From: JAPOUP01 sp965203255
Lineage (GTDB): Bacteria; Pseudomonadota; Alphaproteobacteria; Rhodobacterales; Rhodobacteraceae
Assembly: GCA_965203255.1 (NCBI GenBank)
Contig: OZ241882.1
Location: 5,518,001 to 5,582,000, forward strand
Length of the DNA stretch: 64,000 nt
Reading direction: 5' to 3'
Part shown: piece after piece, positions 35,681 to 44,452 of the stretch
Layout of the letters: each line of letters begins with the position of its first letter
Numbering within the stretch: position 1 is the stretch's first letter
Translations under genes and position numbers: made by a program
The notes under the pieces: generated by a model
What the model saw: the letters and a program-made list of their open reading frames with translations, nothing else
Told to the model about the DNA's origin: nothing
Database searches by the model: none

Positions 35681-37306
35681 ATGCGTGGAATGATGATGGA
35701 CCGGCCACTTCGTGTTACCGACATTCTTACCTACGCCGAGGAAATGCACGGTGCCGCTGGAATCGTCTCATCCACAGTCGAAGGTGGACTCCATCGGGAG
35801 TCCTATGGCGAAATGGCGGCGCGCTGCAGAAGGCTGGCAAAGGCATTCCATTCAATGGGCATTGGGCCCGGGGATCGGGTCGCGACGCTCGCCTGGAACG
35901 GCTACCGGCACATGGAACTGTATTATGGCGTTCCGGGAATTGGGGCCGTCTGTCACACGCTGAACCCGCGTCTATCCCCGGAGCAGTTCATTTACATTAT
36001 CGAACATGCCGAAGATCGGGTCATGTTTCTGGAACTCACGTTCGTTCCATTGGTTGAAAAACTGCTGCCAATGCTACCCAAGGGGTTGCGCTACGTTGTT
36101 CTCACTGACGCCGCGAATATGCCGGAAACCTCGTTGCCGGATGTGTATTGCTACGAGGATTTGCTCGCCGCTCAGGACGACGACTTTGAGTGGCCGGACT
36201 TTGAGGAGAACACCGCCGCTGGCCTCTGCTACACTTCGGGAACGACGGGAACCCCTAAGGGGGCACTATACACGCACCGGGCCCTGGTGCTGCATGCTCT
36301 TCTTGTAGGCGTCTCGATGCGGAATTCGTTCGAAGTGGGCAAACGCCTTCTTCCAGTGGTTCCAATGTTCCACGCAAACGCCTGGGGAACTGCGCACGCG
36401 GCGCCGCTGACCGGAACTTCGCTGGTCATGCCCGGTCCCAAACTTGATGGACCATCAGTCTGGGAGATCATGGAGGCGGAGAAAGTCTTCACTGCATGGG
36501 GTGTTCCAACTGTTTGGCTGGGACTCATGGAAGAGATCAGGAAGAGGGGGCGCAAGCCGTGTGAACTGGGAGAGCTTGTGATAGGAGGATCCGCGGCGGC
36601 CACCTCACTTATCCACGGGTTTGAGCAACTAGGCGTTTCCGTGTGCCATGCCTGGGGAATGACAGAGATGACTCCAATCGGGACGCTTGGAATTCTGTCA
36701 CCCGAACTGAGGGCTCTGCCAGCCGAAGAGCAACTGCGACTCAAGTCAACGCAGGGACGCCGAGCCTTCATGATCGATCTCAAGGTTGTGGACGATGAAG
36801 GAAACCGTCAGCCACACGATGGAAAGGCGACAGGTGAATTATTCGTGCGTGGACCCACGGTCGTATCAGGATATTTCAACAATCACGAGGCGAGTGAATC
36901 GGCATTTGATGCCGAAGGATGGTTCGGAACGGGAGACGTTGCCTCAATCTCCCCCGAGGGATTTCTGCATATTACTGACCGGTCCAAGGATTTGATAAAG
37001 TCGGGCGGAGAGTGGATCAGTTCGCTGGATGTGGAGAACCTGGCGATGGGGCATCCTCATATTGCCAATTGCGCTGTCATCGCCGTTCCCCATCCGAAGT
37101 GGGACGAACGGCCCGTTCTGGTCGCGGTTCCGGCGGTGGAGGAGCCGGATCGGGACGACATTCTCGCCCATCTGGGAAGACGTCTGGCGAAGTGGCAGGT
37201 ACCCGATGACATGGTTTTCGTTGAGGAACTGCCACTCACCGCGACGGGTAAGGTGAGTAAACTGACGTTGCGGCAAAACTACGCGAGCCACCAGTGGCCC
37301 GGATAG
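35681..37306 (+). CDS. Fatty-acid/acyl-CoA synthetase (AMP-forming, medium/long-chain type)
   Basis: A 541-residue adenylate-forming ligase; ATG 35681 (MRGMMMDRPLRVTDILTYAEEMHG) follows GGAAGGAATT, and a TTG at 35675 is less likely. The P-loop is LCYTSGTTGTPKGALYTHRAL; later motifs are HAWGMTEMTP, EGWFGTGDVASISPEGFLHITDRSKDLIKSGGEWISSLDVEN and the catalytic Lys in LTATGKVSKLTL. This matches AlkK-like medium-chain ligases. It would activate the acid entering the acyl-CoA cluster (38429-42244). Confidence 0.93.
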   Translation: MRGMMMDRPLRVTDILTYAEEMHGAAGIVSSTVEGGLHRESYGEMAARCRRLAKAFHSMGIGPGDRVATLAWNGYRHMELYYGVPGIGAVCHTLNPRLSPEQFIYIIEHAEDRVMFLELTFVPLVEKLLPMLPKGLRYVVLTDAANMPETSLPDVYCYEDLLAAQDDDFEWPDFEENTAAGLCYTSGTTGTPKGALYTHRALVLHALLVGVSMRNSFEVGKRLLPVVPMFHANAWGTAHAAPLTGTSLVMPGPKLDGPSVWEIMEAEKVFTAWGVPTVWLGLMEEIRKRGRKPCELGELVIGGSAAATSLIHGFEQLGVSVCHAWGMTEMTPIGTLGILSPELRALPAEEQLRLKSTQGRRAFMIDLKVVDDEGNRQPHDGKATGELFVRGPTVVSGYFNNHEASESAFDAEGWFGTGDVASISPEGFLHITDRSKDLIKSGGEWISSLDVENLAMGHPHIANCAVIAVPHPKWDERPVLVAVPAVEEPDRDDILAHLGRRLAKWQVPDDMVFVEELPLTATGKVSKLTLRQNYASHQWPG

Positions 37307-37343
37307 GGCGGGCAGGCGGTATCGGATACCGGGTTGATGATCG

Positions 37344-38333
37344 TCAAACCGTCAGGACAATCTTGCCCTTCGCCTCGCGCGAATCGATGCGCCGCAAGGC
37401 ATCGGCGGCGCTTTCCAGTGCGTAAAGCTCCGATATCCGGGGCTTTATCGAACCCGCCACATAAAGTGCCATGAGTTGTTCCATTTCCCGGCAATGGGCA
37501 TCCGGCTCACGAGCTGCATGAGCGCCCCAGAACACTCCGACGATCTGGCATCCCTTCAGGAGCGGAAGGTTCAACGGGATCGCAGGGATGCCGGCCGGAA
37601 AGCCAACAACAAGGAACCGTCCGTTCCAGGCAATGGCCCGCAACGCGGGTTCAGCGTATTCGCCACCAACTGGATCATAGATGACATCCACTCCGTCCGG
37701 CACGAGGGACTTGATCGATGCGCCAAAGGTCTTCTGTGCACTCCGGTCCATCTGGCGGGGGTAGACCAGAACCTCGTCCGCACCGAGTTCCCTGCAGAAG
37801 TCGGCTTTTGCCTCGGTGGATACGGCGGCGATGACACGTGCGTCCGACGCCTTGCCGAGTTCAATTGCGCTGGCTCCAATGCCGCCCGCCGCACCAAGCA
37901 CCAGTAGGGTTTCACCGGCCTTCAGGTCGCCCCGATCCTTCAGTGCGTAGATGCTCGTTCCATAGGTGAGTGCGAACCCAGCAGCTTCCTCAAAGCTCAT
38001 TTCGTCCGGAATTCTGTGAACCATGCTGCCCGTGACGCAGACATGGCTGGCGAATCCTCCATAGAGTGGCAAGCCAAGCACGCGGTCACCTATCGCGAAG
38101 CCTTCTAATCCTTCGCCGACTGAATCCACGATTCCGGCAACCTCCCCACCTGGTGCGAATGGGCGTTCGGGACGGTATTGGTATCGGTCGCGAATGATCA
38201 ATGTGTCAGGAAAGTTCACGCCGGCTGCTCGAATCGCAATTCGAATCTCGCCCCGGCGTGGATCCGGCGTGTCCGTCTGCTGTAACTGTAGCGACTCCGG
38301 ACCGCCAGTTTTCATACTCATCATCGCACGCAT
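37344..38333 (-). CDS. NADPH:quinone oxidoreductase-like MDR protein
   Basis: A 329-residue MDR protein. ATG 38333 is preferred because AAGGAG lies 6 bases upstream, giving MRAMMSMKTGGPESLQLQQTDTPDPRRGEIRIAIRAAGVNFPDTLIIRDRYQYRPERPFAPGGEVAGIVDSVGEG. The cofactor site is LLVLGAAGGIGASAIELGKA, and the family's VDVIYDPVGGEYAEPALRAIAWNGRFLVVGFPAG follows. There are no zinc ligands. It is the only gene of the cluster on the minus strand and could act as an enoyl-thioester or quinone reductase. Confidence 0.92.
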   Translation of the reverse strand: MRAMMSMKTGGPESLQLQQTDTPDPRRGEIRIAIRAAGVNFPDTLIIRDRYQYRPERPFAPGGEVAGIVDSVGEGLEGFAIGDRVLGLPLYGGFASHVCVTGSMVHRIPDEMSFEEAAGFALTYGTSIYALKDRGDLKAGETLLVLGAAGGIGASAIELGKASDARVIAAVSTEAKADFCRELGADEVLVYPRQMDRSAQKTFGASIKSLVPDGVDVIYDPVGGEYAEPALRAIAWNGRFLVVGFPAGIPAIPLNLPLLKGCQIVGVFWGAHAAREPDAHCREMEQLMALYVAGSIKPRISELYALESAADALRRIDSREAKGKIVLTV

Positions 38334-38428
38334 CGAACACTCCTTGATGGTTGGCACCTCCTCGCAGCGGATTCTCCTCTTGTCAACGCGACCACCTATT
38401 GCGATTTAGCGGCGCAGGGAGGTGACGG

Positions 38429-39250
38429 ATGACTCCAGAAACGCTGTTTTCTTTGGTCGGCAAGACTGCGCTTGTGACGGGCGGTGCGACCGGCATAGGA
38501 CGAATGGCCGCGCATGGTTTGATGGCGGCCGGGGCTCGCGTCATGATCGCCAGCCGGAAGGGCGAGGTCTGCAAGGCCACGGCGGCAGAGTTGAACGAGT
38601 TGGCTCTTGCAGGTCAGGCCGAAGGACTTACGGGCGACGTGGGAAGCGAGAGTGGCGTCGCCGATTTGGTACGGTCGATACAGGACCGTACGGATTCCCT
38701 GCACATACTGATGAACAACGCAGGCCGGACCTGGGGTAAGGAACTTGGGTCGTTTCCATACGATGCATGGGATAGGGTACTCAGCGTGAACGTGACCGGC
38801 CTGTTTCATCTGACGCAGGAGCTACTGCCCAAGCTGCGCGCGTCCGCGACCCTGGAAGATCCGTCACGAGTTGTGAATGTGGGTAGTGTCATGGGAGAGG
38901 TCGCAATGGGTGATGGTGCGTTCAGCTATGCTGCCTCCAAATCGGCGGTGCACCATCTGACCCGAATTCTCGCCAAAGATCTCGCAAAGGACGCCATTAC
39001 CGTCAATGCCTTGGCACCCGGACCGTTTGTAAGCAACATGACCGCCTTCGCAACCGCCGATCCGGATCGACGCGAGAGAGTTGGGCAAGCGGTGCCATTG
39101 GGTCGGGTCGGCGCTCCCGCCGACATTGCCGCTTGTTTGCAGTTCCTCTGCGGAAAGGGCGGAGCCTACATTACAGGGGCTATCATTCCAGTGTCGGGTG
39201 GCATCAACGTCCAGACCGGTCCTCCAATCTTTGAAGACGCGCTTCATTGA
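38429..39250 (+). CDS. SDR-family oxidoreductase of the acyl-CoA cluster
   Basis: A 273-residue short-chain dehydrogenase preceded by GGGAGGTGACGG. Cofactor motif TGGATGIGRMA, NNAG motif MNNAGRTWG, and catalytic Ser/Tyr/Lys in RVVNVGSVMGEVAMGDGAFSYAASKSAVHHLTR. Arg after beta-2 (IASRKGEV) predicts NADP(H). In LvaD-like clusters such SDRs reduce 4-oxoacyl-CoA to 4-hydroxyacyl-CoA. It is followed within two bases by the MaoC gene. Confidence 0.93.
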   Translation: MTPETLFSLVGKTALVTGGATGIGRMAAHGLMAAGARVMIASRKGEVCKATAAELNELALAGQAEGLTGDVGSESGVADLVRSIQDRTDSLHILMNNAGRTWGKELGSFPYDAWDRVLSVNVTGLFHLTQELLPKLRASATLEDPSRVVNVGSVMGEVAMGDGAFSYAASKSAVHHLTRILAKDLAKDAITVNALAPGPFVSNMTAFATADPDRRERVGQAVPLGRVGAPADIAACLQFLCGKGGAYITGAIIPVSGGINVQTGPPIFEDALH

Positions 39251-39251
39251 G

Positions 39252-39707
39252 ATGATGGGGACTGTCAGCGACATAAGCGGTATGGTGGGACAGCCTCCCT
39301 GCCGTTCGCGCTGGTTCACCATGACGCAGGGCATGATCGACACTCATGCCAATCTGGTTGAGGATCGGCAGTTCATCCACGTTGACCCGGTGCGGGCCTC
39401 CAGTTCACCGCTCGAAGGCACGGTGGCGCACGGCTTCCTTGTTCTCTCAATGCTCAGCGCCATGGCTTACGACGCCCTGCCAGTCTTCACAGGCACAACC
39501 CACAGTGTGAACTGCGGCTTCAATCGGATGCGTTTCGTATCCCCGGTTCGGCCGGAAGCCCGCATTCGCGGGAGTTTCCTGCTGAAGGTCTTTGAGGAAC
39601 GGGTGCAAGGCGAACGCACATTGACGTGGGACGTCGAAGTTGAAATTGAGGGCCATCCAAAGCCAGCGCTTGTCGCGGAATGGATCGTCCGCCATTACCT
39701 CGATTAG
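39252..39707 (+). CDS. MaoC-family hydratase/dehydratase
   Basis: A 151-residue single hotdog protein starting MMGTVSDISGMVGQPPCRSRWFTMTQGMIDTHANLVEDRQFIHVDPVRASSSPLEGTVAHGFLVLSML. This is the (R)-specific enoyl-CoA hydratase motif with the D-x-x-x-x-H dyad (EDRQFIHVDP) and GTVAHGF. The following VNCGFNRMRFVSPVRPEARIRG is the NodN/MaoC signature. It starts two bases after the SDR stop. It likely hydrates an enoyl-CoA formed by the acyl-CoA dehydrogenase. Confidence 0.9.
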   Translation: MMGTVSDISGMVGQPPCRSRWFTMTQGMIDTHANLVEDRQFIHVDPVRASSSPLEGTVAHGFLVLSMLSAMAYDALPVFTGTTHSVNCGFNRMRFVSPVRPEARIRGSFLLKVFEERVQGERTLTWDVEVEIEGHPKPALVAEWIVRHYLD

Positions 39708-39799
39708 CGACAGTGTGATGTGTCTGACCTTAGCTCGCCCGCGCTATCAGGCGAGGTTCGCGAAGTTGAGTTGGCGGCAATGGAGATTGGGAGTGTGCA

Positions 39800-41038
39800 A
39801 TGAACCTGGGCATTACTGAACGCCTCGCACCGCTGATCGGTGTCGTTCGCGAAATGATCATCGACGAGATCGAACCGCTGGATGAAGAGTTTCATTTGGA
39901 AGTTGGCAAGCATCGCTCCGGCAACCGGTTCCAGTTTACCGATCGTCAGTTGAAAATTCTCAACGATCTGAAGGCGATGGCGAAGGAGAGGGGATTGTGG
40001 AACTTCTGGCTGACGGATTCAGCCCGGGGGTACGGATTGACCACGGTGGAATACGCCTATTTGGCCGAGGAAATGGGTAAGGTTGGAATCGCGGCGGAGG
40101 TGTTCAACTGCAGCGCTCCTGATACCGGCAACATGGAAGTGCTGGAGCGATACGGTTCCGCGGCCCATAAGGAGCGCTGGCTCAATCCCCTTCTGGATGG
40201 AGATATCCGTTCAGCCTACCTCATGACCGAGCCTGATGTGGCGAGTTCCGATGCCACGAACATATCGTTGGAGGCGAGTCGTGACGGCGACACCTGGATC
40301 CTGAATGGGGAGAAATGGTGGGCGAGCGGTGCCGGAGACCCAAGAACCAGAGTGTATATTGTCATGGCCTGCACTGATCCCTCTGCCCCCAAACACGGTC
40401 GCCATTCCATGTTTGTCGTTCCCGCCGATGCAACTGGCATCGAGGTGCTCAGACCGATGCACGTGTTCGGGCATGATGATGCGCCGCACGGCCATATGCA
40501 TATCCGGTTCGATGGCGTTCGCGTGCCTGCCGAAGATCTGGTTCTTGGCAGTGGTCGGGGATTTGAGGTGACACAGGGGCGTCTTGGGCCGGGGCGTATT
40601 CACCACTGCATGCGCGCGATCGGACAGGCGGAAAAAGCGTTGGAGTTGATGTGCAGACGCGCACTGGTGCGCCACGCGTTCGGTAAGCCGCTAGCAGCAC
40701 TTGGCGCCAATCAGGACATCATCGCCAACGCAAGAATGGAGATCGAACAGGCGCGACTACTGTGTCTCAAGGCCGCCTACATGATGGACACGGTAGGCGT
40801 GCGCGATGCGCAGCCCTGGATTCACCAAATCAAGGTGGTTGCCCCTCTAATGGCGCTCAAGGTCGTCGACGAAGCCATGCAAATGCATGGAGCCGTTGGC
40901 ATCAGTCAGGACCAACCGTTGGCCCACATGTGGACACACCTTCGCACGCTCAGGCTCGCGGATGGACCTGATGCGGTACACCGTCGGCAGGTCGCCCGGG
41001 CTGAACTCAACCGCTATTCCAACCAGAGGGTGATCTGA
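39800..41038 (+). CDS. Acyl-CoA dehydrogenase (ACAD10/11-like)
   Basis: A 412-residue flavoprotein. Visible features are YAYLAEEMGKVGIAAEVFNCSAPDTGNMEVLERYGSAAHKERWLNPLLDGDIRSAYLMTEPDVASSDATNISLEASRDGDTWILNGEKWWASGAGDPR, GRLGPGRIHHCMRAIGQAEKALELMCRRAL, and the C-terminal MQMHGAVGISQDQPLAHMWTHLRTLRLADGPDAVHRRQVAR. The NCSAPDTGNMEVL and W-A-S-G-A-G-D-P-R stretches are typical of the ACAD10/ACAD11 subgroup, which is partnered with an APH kinase. That partner is encoded next door at 41204. Confidence 0.92.
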   Translation: MNLGITERLAPLIGVVREMIIDEIEPLDEEFHLEVGKHRSGNRFQFTDRQLKILNDLKAMAKERGLWNFWLTDSARGYGLTTVEYAYLAEEMGKVGIAAEVFNCSAPDTGNMEVLERYGSAAHKERWLNPLLDGDIRSAYLMTEPDVASSDATNISLEASRDGDTWILNGEKWWASGAGDPRTRVYIVMACTDPSAPKHGRHSMFVVPADATGIEVLRPMHVFGHDDAPHGHMHIRFDGVRVPAEDLVLGSGRGFEVTQGRLGPGRIHHCMRAIGQAEKALELMCRRALVRHAFGKPLAALGANQDIIANARMEIEQARLLCLKAAYMMDTVGVRDAQPWIHQIKVVAPLMALKVVDEAMQMHGAVGISQDQPLAHMWTHLRTLRLADGPDAVHRRQVARAELNRYSNQRVI

Positions 41039-41203
41039 AATGCCGATACTTTGCCCACCCATCATCAATCGTTCCTCAAGATCTGAAATGGTCGGACATT
41101 TCGCGATACCCCTGTTCGTATTTCACGACCAACCGCATGATGTCGGGTTCGCTTCCCGGGCGGCGCCACTAGGATGAAGACGGTCACAAGGCATTGATCC
41201 GTA

Positions 41204-42244
41204 ATGGAAACCGGCCCAAATTTCCTTGATACAGCTGCGGTTGACGCCTACCTTAGCGCCCGGCTTCCCGGCTATGTCGGGCCACTCTCGGCACGGAAGT
41301 ACCCGGATGGCCAGTCCAACCCGACCTTTGAACTCGCAACCGAGGGCAGGACATATGTCTTGCGTCGAAAGCCACCGGGGGACCTTCTCAAGACAGCGCA
41401 TGCAGTTGATCGGGAGTTTCGGATTCAGAAAGCTCTTGAGGAAACTGACGTGCCGGTGGCCAAGATGCATCTGCTGTGCGAGGATGATGGGGTCATCGGA
41501 TCGTCCTTCTATGTGATGCAGCATGTGGCAGGGCGTGTGTTTCCTGAGCCCCAACTTGAAGCGATTCCAAAGGCTTCCAGACGTGCGTACTTCGATGAGA
41601 TGTGCAGGGTGCTTGCGGCGTTGCATTCGGTCGACCCCGCCGACATCGGTCTCTCTGACTATGGTCCGCCGGGGAACTACATCGCCCGCCAGACACGCCG
41701 TTGGGTCCGACAGTACAAGGCGACCAAGACAGACTCCGTCGCGGACATGGATCGATTGGCAGCAGTGCTGGATGAAAGACTGCAGTCCGGTGCCGGAGAC
41801 GAGGGCCACCGAACCCTTGTCCATGGGGATTACCGGATTGACAATCTGATCTATTCACCGACGGAACCAAGAGTTCTCGCGGTGCTGGACTGGGAATTGT
41901 CCACAATCGGTCATCCACTTGCGGACCTTGCGTCAGTCATCATGCAGTGGCGGCTTCCTCCAGGTCCGGATGGAAGAGGTTTGGATGGAATCGACCGTTC
42001 ATCAGAGGGACTGCCGTATGATGACGAGTTTGTGGCGGCCTACGCCGACCGTCGAGGTTTGCCGCCGATCGAAGATTTCGGGTTCTTCCTCGCATTTGCG
42101 TTCTTCCGTATGGCGGCGGTTCTGCAGGGAGTTAAGAAGCGGGCGCTGGACGGTAACGCCTCGAATCCTGAGCGTGGTCGGAAGTTGGGTGAATTAGTCC
42201 CGCTCTTTGCACGGAAGGGTCTGGAAGCCTTGGAGAGCGGCTGA
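41204..42244 (+). CDS. APH-family phosphotransferase (ACAD11 kinase/LvaA-like)
   Basis: A 346-residue aminoglycoside-phosphotransferase-fold kinase: nucleotide loop GYVGPLSARKYPDGQSNPTFELATEGRTYVLRRKPPGDLLKTAHAVDREFRIQKAL, catalytic loop TLVHGDYRIDNLIYSP (H-x-D-x-x-x-x-N) and Mg site AVLDWELSTIGHPLADLA. In mammals this domain is fused to ACAD10/11, and in Pseudomonas LvaA works with LvaC; it phosphorylates the 4-hydroxyl of 4-hydroxyacyl-CoA. The pairing with 39800 suggests the same chemistry. It ends the acyl-CoA cluster. Confidence 0.92.
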   Translation: METGPNFLDTAAVDAYLSARLPGYVGPLSARKYPDGQSNPTFELATEGRTYVLRRKPPGDLLKTAHAVDREFRIQKALEETDVPVAKMHLLCEDDGVIGSSFYVMQHVAGRVFPEPQLEAIPKASRRAYFDEMCRVLAALHSVDPADIGLSDYGPPGNYIARQTRRWVRQYKATKTDSVADMDRLAAVLDERLQSGAGDEGHRTLVHGDYRIDNLIYSPTEPRVLAVLDWELSTIGHPLADLASVIMQWRLPPGPDGRGLDGIDRSSEGLPYDDEFVAAYADRRGLPPIEDFGFFLAFAFFRMAAVLQGVKKRALDGNASNPERGRKLGELVPLFARKGLEALESG

Positions 42245-42837
42245 ATTGCGGCGGTCCGATTCCCGCCGGTAACCGCACATCAAGTTTTGCGTGGCGCTGG
42301 CAACGGTTTTGTTTACGAACCACCAGAGTTCTTGGTAAGTGTCCGTTGAAGGAATGACAGTAGGGTAGGGAACAGTTGCCAGTCCACCATAAGTCACACC
42401 GTGTTTCCCTCTCGGTTTTCTGCCATCGCGATCCTGCATTGCCCTAGTGGTGATGACTGCGTTTGACAGGAACACCACTCACTTCAGGAACTTCGGCGCT
42501 CGGGGTGGCGACTGGCACTCTGATCGATGCCGGCCTTCCTGCCCGCCTTTCAGCACGGCGAAGCTGGCGATGATCCTATCCGGAATTACTCGGGGAGTCC
42601 TGGAACCATAGTGGAGCATCTGGAATCCGTCCCCGTGACATGTCGATTGGTTGGGCTGTCCGGAATCCACCACCCGCTGGGATAGCGCGACGATCTCTGA
42701 ACCGAAACATGTTTTGAAGAATCAATTGACACCGGGCGGCAAGGTGGCCGGGAATAGGCGACGGTGAGCGAGTATCGCGGAAGTGCCGACTTCAATTCCG
42801 CAACTGCGGGTTGTCAGGTGTCATCTCCAGAATCCTA
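42245..42837. other. Intergenic stretch before the IS nest
   Basis: No recognisable gene. A short palindrome GAAGT-GCCG-ACTTC occurs near 42780-42793, resembling the one near 7455. The stretch ends with the TA target of the following IS630. Confidence 0.5.
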
Positions 42838-43452
42838 GTGGTTCATGCAAAACAAAAGAGTCCATATTTCATGCCGGACTTTCAGCCGCCGCCATCTCCT
42901 GGAGCTTCCTGTGCCCGCGCTTCCACGACGCCACGAGATCCTCCGGATTCCGGCTCCAGCGGAACGGGCGGGCGTCGCTGGCGTTGTGGTGCTCGATGTA
43001 GCCCTCGATCGCCGCGACGCAGTCGTCGAGCGAGTCGAAGACGGCGTCCTTCAGCCGCTGCCTCGTCAGCTCCGGGAAGAAGCCCTCGACGGCGTTCATC
43101 CACGACGCCGGGGCCGGGGTGAAATGGAAGGTCCAGTCGGGACGGGATCCAAGCCATTCGTGGACCTCGGCGGACTTATGGGAGGACACGTTGTCGAGGA
43201 TGACGTGCACCGGGATGCCCGGCTCGATCCCTTCGGCGACATGGCCGGGGAAGCATCCATGTCTGGAATCAAGCCCGGATCCGGCTTTTTTTCCGTTTTT
43301 TTCCGGGTTCCGTGTCCGGCTGTCCCGGACCTTTCCACAGCGTTCCCCACAGGCGGCGCCGTCCGGGCGCGCCGGAAGCGCCCGCCGGGGAGACCCCGGC
43401 CGGCCTGAAGGTGATTCGTTTCCGTGCCGGACGGATGCGGTCCGGCCTGCCG

Positions 43453-44397
43453 TCAGGCGGCGGCCGCCGTCCGGTCCTCCCAGACGCGCCGGTCGCGGAG
43501 AAGGGCGCTGGCGGTCACGACCAGCCTGCGCATGACGGCCACGAGGGCGACCCTGTGGGGCTTTCCCCTCCCCCTGAGGCGATCGTACAGTTCCCTCATG
43601 TCCGGGGAGCACCTGCTGGCCGACAGCGCGGCCATATAGACGACGTCCCTCGGACGTCTCCTCCCGCCGCCGATGTGGCGCCCGCCCTTCAGGGTGCCGC
43701 TGTCTCGGGCGAAGGGGGCCACGCCGGGCAGGGATGCGGCCTGCCGGTTGCCGATCGAGCCCAGCTCCGCCATCCACGCGACCAGCGCCGCCGCGGTGAC
43801 GGGGCCGATGCCGGGCACCGGGGTCAGGATGCGGTGGCTGTCGGCGAACTCCGGCGATCCGGCGACCGTCCCGCCGATCCGCCGCTCCAGCGCCGCGATG
43901 GCGGCGCCGGTATCCTTAAGGACCCTGCCGACCTCCGTGCCGGGCGCGCCGGCGCCGACCTCCGACACGACGGTCCCCGTCCCGGCGCGCTGGTCCACGG
44001 GTCTCTCCCGCAGCACCGGCATGTCGCGGAGCCGGTCGATGGCTGCGGCGGCCGGCTCCGTGGCCGGCATCTCCGGGAACGCGGCCCCGAAGGCCGCCAG
44101 TATCCTGGCGTCCACCCTGTCCGTCCTCCCCAGCGCCCCGGCGGCCTTCGGGAGGTCCCGGGCCTGGCGGGGGTTCACCACGAGGGTGGCGAAACCCCTG
44201 GCGCGCAGCGACTGCAGCAGGGCCCGGTGCATGCGCCCCGTGGCCTCCATGACGGCCTTCACGGCGCCGCCCTCCCTGAGGAGGCGGGCGACCTTTCGCA
44301 GGCCGACCGTGTCGTTGGTGGCCGTGAAGTCACGCCCGTTGACGTGGATGTCGGGTGTACGCCTGCCTGCGCCGGTTCCGGCGACCATTGTGGTCAT
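43453..44397 (-). pseudogene. IS110-A transposase, copy 2 (catalytic Asp lost)
   Basis: A full-length 314-residue frame, MTTMVAGTGAGRRTPDIHVNGRDFTATNDTVGLRKVARLLREGG to LLRDRRVWEDRTAAAA. The first catalytic segment, GIDVSKRTLNIHV in copy 1, has become GTGAGRRTPDIHV, so the essential RuvC-like Asp is gone. KTDRVDARILA has become RTDRVDARILA. The frame is open but the protein should be inactive. It would depend on other copies to move. Confidence 0.8.
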
Positions 44398-44452
44398 GCT
44401 CTCCCGCTCCTGTCCCCGCGATGATCCGGTTCCGAAACCCAGGCATCCATCC

